Made by a program: the position numbers and the translations under genes. From Verrucomicrobiota bacterium (GTDB lineage: Bacteria; Verrucomicrobiota; Verrucomicrobiia; Opitutales; UBA953), in contig VHCL01000007.1 in NCBI GenBank assembly GCA_016871725.1, forward strand, positions 1 to 54,314: a DNA stretch of 54,314 bases, written 5' to 3'. Of this stretch, positions 1 to 8,082 are shown in pieces (within the stretch, counting starts at the first letter, position 1; each line of letters opens with the position of its first letter). Under the pieces are notes generated by a model. It was given only the letters and a program-made list of their open reading frames with translations. It was not told the DNA's origin and did not search any database.

Positions 1-1770
1 CGGGGCCTCGAACGGCACGCCCGAACGGGTGAGGAAGCTCTTGATCGCCATTTCCTGGGGGTTGCCGTCCGTGGGGCCGGCCGCGCCGCCGGTGCCGCCG
101 AAGGGATTCGTCGAGGCGCCGCCCGGAGCGGTGGTGTTGAGGCCCTGGCCCGTCATCTTGACGACGGCGGCCTGGGTCAGCTCGAAGAACTGGGTGTCGA
201 GCAGGCTGTCGCCGGCGTCCTTACGGACTTCGACGATGCCCGAGGGGCTGACGGAGAAGCTGTAACCGACGCGCTTGCAGAGGTAGTCGAGGGCCTGGAA
301 GACCGTGACGTCGCGGAGCTGCAGGTTGACGGAGGGGCTGTCGCCGCCGAGGTCGACGGGGACGATGTTCACGCCCTTCTGGTCCTTGTCGTAGGTCTGG
401 GACAGGCTGGAGAGCTTGGTGAGGGCGCGGTCCAGGGGCTCGTCGCGGGCGACGAAGCCCTCGGGGAGGCGGATCGTCTTCATCTTCTCGGTGACCGGGT
501 CGTTGCCGGTGCCGAGGTCGGCCTTGATGTTCTCGCGGTTGAAGACTTCCGGCAGCTTCCAGGTCTCGTCGAGGAGCTCGAGGAGCTTGCCCTTGGTCAC
601 GCCGCGGTTCCACTGGCCGGAATTCTCCGAGAGCATCTGGCGGATGCGGATCTGGTAGGCCTTGGATTCGGAGTTGTTCGGCTGGTACTGGAGGACTTCG
701 CGGTAGGCGTCGAGGGCGCCCTGGTAATCGCCGTAGAGGTAGCGGGCGCGGCCCTTGACCAGGAGTTCGTTGACCTTGTCGTCCTTGACGCGGACGCCGG
801 GGGAGAGCTCGTCGATGTTGCGGTAGGTCGGGTTGTCGCGCTTGGCGGCGAGCTCCTTCTGGAGGCGCTGCACGGCCGGATCGTCCTCGCCCTTGAGCTT
901 GGCGTAATCGGCGACGAGGCTGTTGGCGCGCGTCATGTCACGGGCTTCGATCGCGAGGAGGGCGCGACGGGCGAGGGCCGAGCCCTTGGTCGCCTTGATG
1001 CGCTCCTTGAGGTCCTTGTTCGAGAGGCTCTCGGCGCCGAGGGCCCGGTCGGCCGCGTCGAGGTCGGAGATGGCCTGGTCGACGGATTCAGCGGTGCCCT
1101 TGCGGAGCAGCTTCTCGGCGGCGTCGATGGCGTCGTCCTGCTTGGCGAGGGCGGCGGAGTTCTCCTTGGCGAGGCGCTTGACCTCCTCCTGGGCGGCGGC
1201 GCTGCCGGCTTCGCGGCGGACGGCGAGGTCCTGCTTGGCGAGGGCGATGGCGTCGCGGAACTTCTGGGCCGCGGCGGTCGGGATGGTCGCGATGGCGCCG
1301 CTGGCGCCGTCGAGGATCTCCTGCGCGCGCTTGAGGTCGCCGGCGGCGACCTTGGCCTTGGCGGCTTCGATGGCGCGGGCGACTTCGTCGAGTCGGTTCT
1401 GGTGGGCGGTCGCGACCTCGTCGAGGGCGCTAGGCGCGGCCGGGGCGACGGCGGCGGCCGGGGCCGGGGCGGCGGCGGGAGCGGCGGCCTTGGCATCGGC
1501 GGCCTGCTTGGCGGCGCTGGCTTCGGCGAGGGCGGCGTTGACGGAAGTCAGGCCTTCGTTGGCGCCCATGTCCTTCGGGTCGATGGCGAGGATCGCCTCG
1601 AACTTCTCCTTCGCGACCTGGAGATTGCCTTCATCGCGGGCCTTGAGGGCTTCGGCGAGCAGCATCGGCTTGCGGGCGGCGGCGTCGCCATCCTGGGCGA
1701 CGAGGGTGCCGGCGGCGAGCGCGAGGGCGAAAGCGGCCCAAGCGAGCTGCGAACGGTGGATGTTTTTCAT
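1..1770 (-). CDS. Type IV pilus / type II-like secretin, PilQ-GspD family (Amuc_1098-like), partial
   Basis: The reading frame is open from the ATG at 1770 to the left edge of the window, so about 590 N-terminal residues are visible and the secretin pore domain is missing. It starts with a cleavable signal peptide (MKNIHRSQ then an Ala/Leu-rich core, cleavage near AGTLVAQ). A long Ala/Lys/Glu-rich, TPR-like helical region follows (for example YLYGDYQGALDAYREVLQ), then an N0/STN-like beta domain (NLQLRDVTVFQALDYLCKRV). The visible part ends just inside a ring-building domain (MAIKSFLTRSGVPFEAP). A Gly/Thr/Asn-rich loop precedes this last part. Secretins form the outer-membrane channel for pili or secreted protein. 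It is the last visible gene of the five-gene minus-strand locus, 19 bases after its upstream neighbour. I infer a PilQ-type role from gene order and the N0-like domain. The closest described relative by layout is Amuc_1098 of Akkermansia. Confidence 0.8.
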   Translation of the reverse strand, partial: MKNIHRSQLAWAAFALALAAGTLVAQDGDAAARKPMLLAEALKARDEGNLQVAKEKFEAILAIDPKDMGANEGLTSVNAALAEASAAKQAADAKAAAPAAAPAPAAAVAPAAPSALDEVATAHQNRLDEVARAIEAAKAKVAAGDLKRAQEILDGASGAIATIPTAAAQKFRDAIALAKQDLAVRREAGSAAAQEEVKRLAKENSAALAKQDDAIDAAEKLLRKGTAESVDQAISDLDAADRALGAESLSNKDLKERIKATKGSALARRALLAIEARDMTRANSLVADYAKLKGEDDPAVQRLQKELAAKRDNPTYRNIDELSPGVRVKDDKVNELLVKGRARYLYGDYQGALDAYREVLQYQPNNSESKAYQIRIRQMLSENSGQWNRGVTKGKLLELLDETWKLPEVFNRENIKADLGTGNDPVTEKMKTIRLPEGFVARDEPLDRALTKLSSLSQTYDKDQKGVNIVPVDLGGDSPSVNLQLRDVTVFQALDYLCKRVGYSFSVSPSGIVEVRKDAGDSLLDTQFFELTQAAVVKMTGQGLNTTAPGGASTNPFGGTGGAAGPTDGNPQEMAIKSFLTRSGVPFEAP

Positions 1771-1789
1771 GAGTGGGGGGCTTTGAAAA

Positions 1790-2728
1790 TTATTTGGTGA
1801 CGGGGGCGGGGGCCTTCGGCGCAGGGGCCGCGGGCTTGTTCTTCGGGGCGGGGGGCGGGGGCGCCGGGACGACGAGCGTCTGCTGGTCGAAGGTGAGCTT
1901 CTTAGGCCTCTTGGGGTTGAGGGCGATGGTCTTCTCGAAAGTCACGCTCTTGGAGGGCAAGTCAATGCCTTTGACCACGAAGGTCGCCCCGTTGAGCTCG
2001 AACTTATCCCCAACCTGATGCAGGTTCTGGGTCCAGGAGGGGTCGTCGGCGGAGCGGAGGACGATGTCGATGCGCTTCTTGAACTCGAGGGGTTTCTCAT
2101 CGTCGATCTCGACGATCTGCCCGAACTGGCGGTCGTCGACCGTGAGGATGTTCCGGACGTAGGGGAAGCCGTCGGCGTCCTTGCCCTTCTCCACGCGGTA
2201 GGCCTTGAGGGTCAGATAGGGGGCGTCCGGGATCGGCCGGTTGAGCTTACAGTCGTCGAGGTACTTGTTGGTCTTCACGTTCTTCAACGAGAAGAGGCGG
2301 TCCTCCTCCTTGCGGCTGGCCGGCAGGGAGGACGAGCTGAGCATGAAGGTGTAGGTCGGGTAGCCGACGGAGACGAGTTCGATGCCGAAAGGCGGAAGGA
2401 CGTCGGCCTTGCGGCTGCGCGGGACGTATTCCTTGATGGAGGGATCCCAGACCACGTCGATGGTGGTGAAGAGGTCGTAATCCCAGTTGTCCTCGTCTTC
2501 CTCAGGGCTGAGCCAGTCCTTGACGTTGTCCTCCAGGGAGGCGCGGGGAGTGGCGACGTAGGTTCCGCCGGCCGGGGGCGCCTGGCGCAGCTTATTGATG
2601 ATGGCGGCCTTGCCGTCTTCGTCCGGCACCGGCGGCGCGATGAGGCCGGGATTCAGGTACACGGCGAGACCGGCGACGAACAGGAGCGCGCCGAGGGAGA
2701 CGAGAAGGATGTCCTTGCGGGAATTCAT
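1790..2728 (-). CDS. Membrane-anchored pilus-assembly protein, PilP-like position (Amuc_1099-like)
   Basis: A 312-residue protein with one N-terminal membrane anchor (residues about 8-26, ILLVSLGALLFVAGLAVYL) and a periplasmic remainder. The C-terminal half is beta-rich and includes VGDKFELNGATFVVKGIDL. It ends in a Pro/Ala-rich tail (VVPAPPPPAPKNKPAAP). It sits between the PilO-like gene (12 bases away) and the secretin (19 bases away). This is the place PilP takes in proteobacterial pilMNOPQ operons and Amuc_1099 takes in Akkermansia. A role linking the inner-membrane PilN/PilO ring to the secretin is therefore inferred from position and topology. I see no PilP lipobox or other diagnostic residue, so homology to PilP itself is not claimed. 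Confidence 0.7.
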   Translation of the reverse strand: MNSRKDILLVSLGALLFVAGLAVYLNPGLIAPPVPDEDGKAAIINKLRQAPPAGGTYVATPRASLEDNVKDWLSPEEDEDNWDYDLFTTIDVVWDPSIKEYVPRSRKADVLPPFGIELVSVGYPTYTFMLSSSSLPASRKEEDRLFSLKNVKTNKYLDDCKLNRPIPDAPYLTLKAYRVEKGKDADGFPYVRNILTVDDRQFGQIVEIDDEKPLEFKKRIDIVLRSADDPSWTQNLHQVGDKFELNGATFVVKGIDLPSKSVTFEKTIALNPKRPKKLTFDQQTLVVPAPPPPAPKNKPAAPAPKAPAPVTK

Positions 2729-2740
2729 GTCCGGTGTGCT

Positions 2741-3847
2741 TTATTTCTTGGGTTCGCCTTCGGTGCCGGCGGCCTTCTCCTCGGGGACCGAGAGGTAGTC
2801 GATCTGGACGACGAAAGCGGAAAGCTTGCGCTGGACGACCGTGACGCGGCGCTCGTCGGGAGAGGCGGCGCCGGCGGCCGGGGTGGCGGCGGCCGCGGCC
2901 GGAGCCTGCTCGAAGAACGAAAGGGCGGCGGAGGCGGCGGCCGGAGCGGCGGCCGGGGTCGCCGCGGCGGCGGCCGGAGCGGCGGAACCGAGGAGCTTCT
3001 CGATCTCCGGGGTCGTGACGCCGACGTCGATGGAAGTCACCGCGACCGGCCGGCCGGAATTGCGGATCTTGTTGACGAAGGTGCGCAGCGTGGGCGTATG
3101 GCCGACGAAGCGGACGCGGAACGACAGGGCGTCGACGAGGCCCGGGCGGGCGAGCGTGCGCTGAGGCTTGAATTCATCGACTTCGTTGCGGGCGGCATCG
3201 GTGTCGGGACCGAACGTACCGGCGCCCGGGCGGCCTTCGGGGATGAGGACGAAGGTCTCGACGGGCTCGCGGTCGACGGACTCGATGAGCAGGGGCGCGC
3301 CCGCCGGACGGGATTCGATCAGCTGTCGGACCAGGAAATCGATGATCTGCCGCTGCTGGTCGACCTTCTGGAAGTCGCGCTTCGGGGAGGTCCCCTGGTT
3401 GTGGATGTAGCGATGGAAACCGAAGGAGGTGGGGTCGTTCGGCGAGAACTTCACGCCTTGGTCCGACGCCAGCTTGCGCCAGCTGTCGACGGATTCGCGG
3501 AGCAAGGCGCTGAGCTCGGTGCCGTTGGTGGTCGGGCGGCCGGCGATGGCCAGGTCCGGGCTGCCCGCGATCGAGGCGCGGAGGCCGTCGCGGTGCTTGG
3601 CGAGGTCGGCGACGTCGGCCTGGGCGGCCTTGACGTTGTCATCGTTGAGGGAGACCGGGGCTTCGCCCGGACCGAAGGAATGTCCGCGCAGGAGCTGGCC
3701 TTCGAGCGCGACCTTCTGGGCGAGCTCCTTGGTGCTGGCGTCACCGCCGGCGTAGGCGAGGTAAGCCATGACGAGGCCCGCCACGAACAGGCCGCCGAGG
3801 ACGATCAGGGCGAGGTTGAAACCGAGGTTCTTCTTGAAAGCGTTCAT
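2741..3847 (-). CDS. PilO-like inner-membrane pilus protein (Amuc_1100-like)
   Basis: A 368-residue protein. A short cytoplasmic tail (MNAFKKNLGF) is followed by one membrane segment (about residues 10-32), then a charged, probably coiled-coil stretch (about 35-160). Two alpha/beta periplasmic modules follow, separated by RLVDALSF-type strands (about 180-285). A low-complexity Ala/Pro linker (about 290-335) leads to a last beta module (RKLSAFVVQIDYLSV). This architecture matches PilO/PilN-fold proteins. The gene order matches Amuc_1100, the outer-membrane-associated Akkermansia protein known for TLR2 signalling. It starts 4 bases after the PilM-PilN stop and is almost certainly co-transcribed. 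Function in pilus assembly is inferred. Whether it shares any host-signalling property cannot be judged here. Confidence 0.7.
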   Translation of the reverse strand: MNAFKKNLGFNLALIVLGGLFVAGLVMAYLAYAGGDASTKELAQKVALEGQLLRGHSFGPGEAPVSLNDDNVKAAQADVADLAKHRDGLRASIAGSPDLAIAGRPTTNGTELSALLRESVDSWRKLASDQGVKFSPNDPTSFGFHRYIHNQGTSPKRDFQKVDQQRQIIDFLVRQLIESRPAGAPLLIESVDREPVETFVLIPEGRPGAGTFGPDTDAARNEVDEFKPQRTLARPGLVDALSFRVRFVGHTPTLRTFVNKIRNSGRPVAVTSIDVGVTTPEIEKLLGSAAPAAAAATPAAAPAAASAALSFFEQAPAAAAATPAAGAASPDERRVTVVQRKLSAFVVQIDYLSVPEEKAAGTEGEPKK

Positions 3848-3851
3848 GGGC

Positions 3852-5555
3852 TTAGAGGGCCTTGTCCTTGTTGATGACCAGGGTGAGGGTGGCCTTCGGG
3901 GTGCGGATGGTGTTCTGCTCCGTCACGCTGATCTCGTTCGCCGGGATGGCGCTGACGAAAGGCGATTTGCCCAACGCCTCGACGAGCCGGGAGATGTGCA
4001 CCTTCTCCGGCGCGGAGCGGTAGCGCTTCTCGTCGAAGGGCACCTCGGTGAAGAGGAAGCGGACGGACAGGACGACCTTGGTGACGACGACGGGCGCGGC
4101 CGGCGGCTGGCCTTCGGCGGCGGGCGCGGCCGGAAGGGTCTCGTACTTGACGTGCAGGTCCTCGATCCAGGTGTTCTTGCAGCCGCCGACGCGGGCCTGC
4201 AGGTCGCCCAGGAAGGCAGGCCAGTTGGAACGGTTGAGGACGACGTGCTCGAGCTCCTTGCACTTGGCGGCCAGGTCGGCCGCCTGCTTGCGGGAGTCCT
4301 CGATGGCGGAGCGACGGGAGGCGAGTTCGGCCTGACGCTTCATGACTTCGTCGATCTGCTGCCTGTTCCAGCCTTCGGAGGAAGCGAGGGCGAGCCAGAC
4401 GCAGAAAGGCGCGGCTGCGGCGAGGGCGGCGGCGGCGAGCAGGCGCGGCTTCCGGGCGTCGAAGGCCTGCTGGGCGGCGATGTTGCGCGGGATGAGGTTG
4501 ACGCCGCTGGGCTGAGGGAGGACGAGGCGGGCGGCCTCGCCGATGACCTCGGTGATCTGGTGCTTGGCGCGCTGGAGGAGGTCGGCGGTGATGCCTTCGC
4601 CGGGGGTGATGACGGACGAAGGATCGAAAGGCTCCACCCCGAGGCGGAGGGTCTCGCAGAGCTGTTCGGCGAGGCCGGGGACCTGCGAACCGCGGCCGGT
4701 GATGAGGATGCGGGCCGGCTGGCGGCCGTTGGCGCCGCGCCGGACGTTGATGAGCCGGCGGTTGATGTCCTGCGCGAGGCGACGGATGAAGGTCTGGGCG
4801 TTGGCCTGCAGGACGGCGACCTGGGGGTCGGCCTCGGCGAGCTGGAGCACGCCGGAGAAGTAACCGACCTTGATCGCCTCCGAAGTGGCGAAAGGCTGGC
4901 CGGTGTTGTCCGAGATGCCCTGCGTGAGCAGGTTGCCGCCCATGTTGGTGGCGGTCTGGATGTTGACGCCGCTCGGACCGACGAAGCTGAGGGTGGTGGA
5001 ACGGGCGCCGACGTTGATGATGAGGACTTCTTCGGCGGCCGATCCGCCGCCCAGACGGAAGGCCTGGCTGTCGAGGAGGGGCGCGGCCTGGATCGACATC
5101 GGGCGGAGGCCGGTCGAGGTCACGAGGTTCGCGATGCGCGTGGCGACCTCGGTGCGGAGGGCGAAGAGCAGGACTTCGGCTTCGACGCCGTCGGAGGCCA
5201 TCAGCTGGCTGTCCCAGATGACCTCGTTGAGCGGATAAGGGATGGCGTTCTGGGCCTCGAACGCGACGATCTGCGCCTGCTTGGCCTTCTCGACCTGGGC
5301 GACCTTGAGCGGCTTCTGGAGGAGCAGGAAGGCGGGCGCGATGACGGTGACGCGGCCCTTGAGACCATGCTGGTTGACCAGGTTGGCGAGCGCGGCGATG
5401 GCCGCGTTCAACCACTCCTCGTCGCCGGTCAGGCCCGGGGCGATCTCTTCGACGTAGAACTGCTCGAGGACGAGCGTGCCGGCGGCGGCGGAGAACTGCG
5501 AGACCGAGACGTTGGACGCGGCGAGATTGACGATGGTGGCCTTCTTCTGGCTCAT
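3852..5555 (-). CDS. pilM: PilM-PilN fusion, pilus inner-membrane platform protein (Amuc_1101-like)
   Basis: A 567-residue protein in two parts. Residues 1 to about 345 look like a PilM/FtsA-type actin-fold ATPase, with N-terminal KATIVNLAASNVSV, a central NVGARSTTLSF phosphate-loop-like strand and a late ILITGRGSQVPGL motif. At residues 351-356 the sequence GVNLIP resembles the N-terminal signature of PilN. It is followed by a membrane segment (about 370-392), a coiled coil (about 395-440) and a ferredoxin-like periplasmic domain (about 440-567). In most type IV pilus systems PilM is cytosolic and recruits the separate protein PilN; here one chain seems to do both. The start lacks a Shine-Dalgarno motif and was chosen because the strand pattern begins at once. 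It lies 21 bases from the upstream gene and 4 from the downstream one. Confidence 0.8.
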   Translation of the reverse strand: MSQKKATIVNLAASNVSVSQFSAAAGTLVLEQFYVEEIAPGLTGDEEWLNAAIAALANLVNQHGLKGRVTVIAPAFLLLQKPLKVAQVEKAKQAQIVAFEAQNAIPYPLNEVIWDSQLMASDGVEAEVLLFALRTEVATRIANLVTSTGLRPMSIQAAPLLDSQAFRLGGGSAAEEVLIINVGARSTTLSFVGPSGVNIQTATNMGGNLLTQGISDNTGQPFATSEAIKVGYFSGVLQLAEADPQVAVLQANAQTFIRRLAQDINRRLINVRRGANGRQPARILITGRGSQVPGLAEQLCETLRLGVEPFDPSSVITPGEGITADLLQRAKHQITEVIGEAARLVLPQPSGVNLIPRNIAAQQAFDARKPRLLAAAALAAAAPFCVWLALASSEGWNRQQIDEVMKRQAELASRRSAIEDSRKQAADLAAKCKELEHVVLNRSNWPAFLGDLQARVGGCKNTWIEDLHVKYETLPAAPAAEGQPPAAPVVVTKVVLSVRFLFTEVPFDEKRYRSAPEKVHISRLVEALGKSPFVSAIPANEISVTEQNTIRTPKATLTLVINKDKAL

Positions 5556-5576
5556 GCGGGAAAAGGTGGGGAGGGA

Positions 5577-6296
5577 TTAGCGCGAGCCTTCTTCCCGGAT
5601 GAACTCCGGCTGCGGCGAACCCTGCGGCAGGCTGTCGTAGAAGGCGGCGGGGACGAGGTAGTGCGGGCGCAGCATGCCGGCGTTGGCGTTGACGGCGCGG
5701 TCGGCTTCCGAACGGGCGCCGTCGAAGATCTTCTTGTCGAGGAACTGCTTGTGCAGGGCGTTGGCCATGTCGGCCACGGGGCGGCCGGCCTCGGTGAACA
5801 GCGGCTGTTCGGTGCCGCCGACCTCGACCTGGACGTAGTAGTAATCCGGCTGCATCTTGAGGCGGTCGCGCTTCACGATGTCGCCCGGCAGGTAGAAATA
5901 GACGGACCGGTCGGTGTTCACCTCCATGGTGAGCACGGTCGCGGACGAACGGTAGTAGGCGAACTCGGCGGCGGTCGTGGTGCCGATCGGCTTGAAGATG
6001 AGGGTCACGGTCACCTTGACCTTATCCACCCAGTTCTTGTTGATCGGCTTCTTCGGACCGGCTTCGGCCTCGGGCGTCGCCTTGGCCTCCGGATTGAAGT
6101 TCGCATGAAGTTCGACCTGCGTGCGGATCCAGGGGTTCTGCTGCCCCCCCAGCTTGACCGGATCGAAATGGACGGAACGCACGTTGACGGCGCTTTTCCC
6201 CGCGTTGGCATCGGCCTTCCCGGCTTGGGCGAGGAGGCCGGCGCAGGACAAGCAGAACGCCATTAGGCTGGCAAAAACAGCACGAACTTGGGGCAT
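5577..6296 (-). CDS. Secreted beta-rich protein, first gene of the pilus locus (Amuc_1102-like)
   Basis: A 239-residue exported protein. The start at 6296 puts a clean signal peptide at the N-terminus (MPQVRAVFASLMAFCLSCAG, cleavage near LLAQA). The frame is open for 22 more codons upstream, but those are not signal-like. The mature part is rich in alternating hydrophobic strands (VNVRSVHFDPVKL, KVKVTVTLIFKP, YYYVQVEVGG) and ends in a helical region with YLVPAAFYDS. No enzyme motif is visible. It is the first gene of the minus-strand run and occupies the place of Amuc_1102 in Akkermansia. A structural role in the pilus or secretion apparatus is inferred from neighbours only. Confidence 0.7.
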   Translation of the reverse strand: MPQVRAVFASLMAFCLSCAGLLAQAGKADANAGKSAVNVRSVHFDPVKLGGQQNPWIRTQVELHANFNPEAKATPEAEAGPKKPINKNWVDKVKVTVTLIFKPIGTTTAAEFAYYRSSATVLTMEVNTDRSVYFYLPGDIVKRDRLKMQPDYYYVQVEVGGTEQPLFTEAGRPVADMANALHKQFLDKKIFDGARSEADRAVNANAGMLRPHYLVPAAFYDSLPQGSPQPEFIREEGSR

Positions 6297-6418
6297 GGGG
6301 AGGCGGAATGTGTCTTTGGCCGGAGCGGGTGGCAAACGCAAAAAGACACCTCCACGGAACAATAGTTTATTGCAAAAATCTTGCGTCTAAGGGTTAAGCC
6401 TGAAGCATCGGTTTTTAC
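6297..6418. promoter_or_regulatory. Divergent promoter region, pilus locus versus metal importer
   Basis: These 122 bases separate two divergent operons and are markedly more AT-rich than their surroundings (for example AATAGTTTATTGCAAAAATC around 6360-6380). Both operons must start here. I looked for a Zur- or MntR-type palindrome in front of the importer and found none that convinces. No exact -35/-10 pair is claimed. Confidence 0.4.
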
Positions 6419-7312
6419 GTGCGCCGCGTCCTGTCATTCATCCTCTGCTCCCTGCTGCTCTCGATGAGCCTGCGTGCCGCCGCCGGCGACTCGTCTCGTC
6501 CGGTGGTGATCTCCAGCTTCACGATCATCGCTGATTGGATACAAGTTATTGGAGGAGAACAGTTTGAGTGTGTTAATCTCGTCCCCTCCCACAGCGAGAC
6601 CCACGGCTACCAGTTGAACCCCCGAAACGCCCGCGACCTGCGTCGGGCCAGCCTGATCGTAGGCATGAGTCCGGCGCTCGAGCCTTGGCTGGAGGCCTGG
6701 GCCAAAGCCCACGACCGTATCGGTCGAGTCCTCTGGCTGGTCGATGACCGCCAAGGCGGCCACGCCGGTCACGCCCACACCGGCGATCCCCACGTCTGGA
6801 CCAACCCTGCCGAAGTGAAACGGTTGACGCGTCTCCTGGCCGACCGGCTCGGCGCCATCGGCTCGGTCAAGGAGACGGAAACCCATTACCATCAGTATGT
6901 TAAGGAAATAGACCGCGTCGACGACGAACTGCGTCGGCTTTTCGCGGGCCTGCCGGCGAACCGACGCAACCTAGTGACCCAGCATGCCAACTTGGGCCAC
7001 TTCGCGACAAGCTACGGCCTCCGCGTCGCCGGGACGATCCTCGCCAGCAGTTCCGCCGAATCCGCCGACCCCTCCGCCCGGCATTTCTCCGAACTCCTGG
7101 CCCTGCTCCGCCGGGAAGGCATCCGGGTGATCGTCACCGACGCCGGGCAGAGCGACGCCTTCGCCCGACGTCTGGCCGAAGACGCCGGCCTGCCTCCGCC
7201 GCTCAGCCTTTCCTTCGAATACCTTGAACCAGCCGGCCGACCGGGCGACCGTTGGACCAGCATGATGCTCCTCAACGGCCGGCGCCTCCACGAGGCCTTG
7301 TCCACCCGATGA
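6419..7312 (+). CDS. znuA: Metal ABC transporter substrate-binding protein (zinc/manganese, cluster A-I)
   Basis: A 297-residue exported metal-binding protein. A signal peptide covers residues 1 to about 22 (ILCSLLLSMSLRAAAG). The four expected ligands are at family positions: His62 (ETHGYQLNP), His125 (DPHVWTNP), His189 (TQHANLGHF) and Asp241 (TDAGQSD). A short His-rich loop (GGHAGHAHTGDPHVW) just before the second ligand favours zinc over manganese. The start is a GTG; no nearer ATG would keep the signal peptide. The stop overlaps the ATPase start as ATGA, so the genes are translationally coupled. Zinc specificity is inferred from the His-rich loop and is not certain. Confidence 0.9.
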   Translation: MRRVLSFILCSLLLSMSLRAAAGDSSRPVVISSFTIIADWIQVIGGEQFECVNLVPSHSETHGYQLNPRNARDLRRASLIVGMSPALEPWLEAWAKAHDRIGRVLWLVDDRQGGHAGHAHTGDPHVWTNPAEVKRLTRLLADRLGAIGSVKETETHYHQYVKEIDRVDDELRRLFAGLPANRRNLVTQHANLGHFATSYGLRVAGTILASSSAESADPSARHFSELLALLRREGIRVIVTDAGQSDAFARRLAEDAGLPPPLSLSFEYLEPAGRPGDRWTSMMLLNGRRLHEALSTR

Positions 7313-8082
7313 CCCCTTTCTGGCGACGCCTCGGCGACGCGGCCTTCGCGCTGCTGCCCACGCTCCCTTACGCCCGGCCCGAGAAGCAGGCCTGCGGCGG
7401 CGAAGCCGTCGTCGCGCGCGGCCTGTCGGCCGGCGCCAGGCCCGATGGGCCGGCGGCTTTCGTCGGCGCCGACTTCAGCATCCCGTGCGGCTGCCGGACG
7501 GCGCTCATCGGACCCAACGGGTCCGGCAAATCGACGCTGCTCCGCGTCCTGGCCGGGCTCGTCCCGCCGCAGGCCGGCGAGGTCCTCGTCGCCGGCGCGC
7601 CGCCGGCCCCGGGGCGCAGCCGGATCGCCTACCTTGCGCAACGCCCGCAGCTGACCGAAGGCTTCCCCTTGCGGCTCCGCCGGCTGGTGCAGATGGGGAC
7701 CTACGCCCACCACGGCTGGTTCGAGGAATGCCGTCACGGCGAAGCCGCCGTCGACGGGGCCCTTGCGCGGCTGGGCCTGACGGAACTGGCCGACCGCCCG
7801 GCGCATGCGCTTTCCGGCGGCCAGCTGCAGCGCGCGCTCCTCGCCCGCGCCCTCGTGCAGGGCGCCGAGGTGCTGCTCCTGGACGAACCTTACGCCGCCC
7901 TCGACGCCGCGAGCCGCGAGATCGTCGAGCGTTTCCTCTTCGACCAAGGCCACGCCTTCACCGTGCTGATGGCCACGCACGACCCCGCCGACCTCGCGCG
8001 CTTCGACCGCATCCTCGAGCTGCGCGCCGGCGCCGTGCGCACGCGCCACGCCTGCTCGGGCCACGACCACCGTCATGCTTGA
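7309..8082 (+). CDS. znuC: Metal ABC transporter ATP-binding protein
   Basis: A 257-residue ABC ATPase. Walker A is GPNGSGKST (residues 68-76), the Q-loop is at Gln111, the signature is LSGGQ (168-172), Walker B is LLLDEP and the switch His is at 224 (MATHDP). The ATG at 7309 overlaps the stop of the binding protein (ATGA). A longer frame from 7252 would overlap more and was not used. Residues 1 to about 35 are an unusual N-terminal extension before the usual first strand. The C-terminus is His-rich (GHDHRHA), which could help sense or buffer the metal. The ATPase energises uptake with the downstream permease. Confidence 0.9.
   Translation: MTPFWRRLGDAAFALLPTLPYARPEKQACGGEAVVARGLSAGARPDGPAAFVGADFSIPCGCRTALIGPNGSGKSTLLRVLAGLVPPQAGEVLVAGAPPAPGRSRIAYLAQRPQLTEGFPLRLRRLVQMGTYAHHGWFEECRHGEAAVDGALARLGLTELADRPAHALSGGQLQRALLARALVQGAEVLLLDEPYAALDAASREIVERFLFDQGHAFTVLMATHDPADLARFDRILELRAGAVRTRHACSGHDHRHA

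Noticed and set aside
2018-6266. Two long plus-strand open frames (2018-3874 and 3768-6266) opposite the pilus genes
   Set aside because: They are antisense to well-formed membrane and ATPase proteins, have a biased Gly/Asp/Val/Arg composition and show no domain. High GC makes long stop-free antisense frames common.
6297-6418. Zur or MntR operator before the metal importer
   Set aside because: The AT-rich stretch has no palindrome with the expected half-sites; calling one would be a guess.
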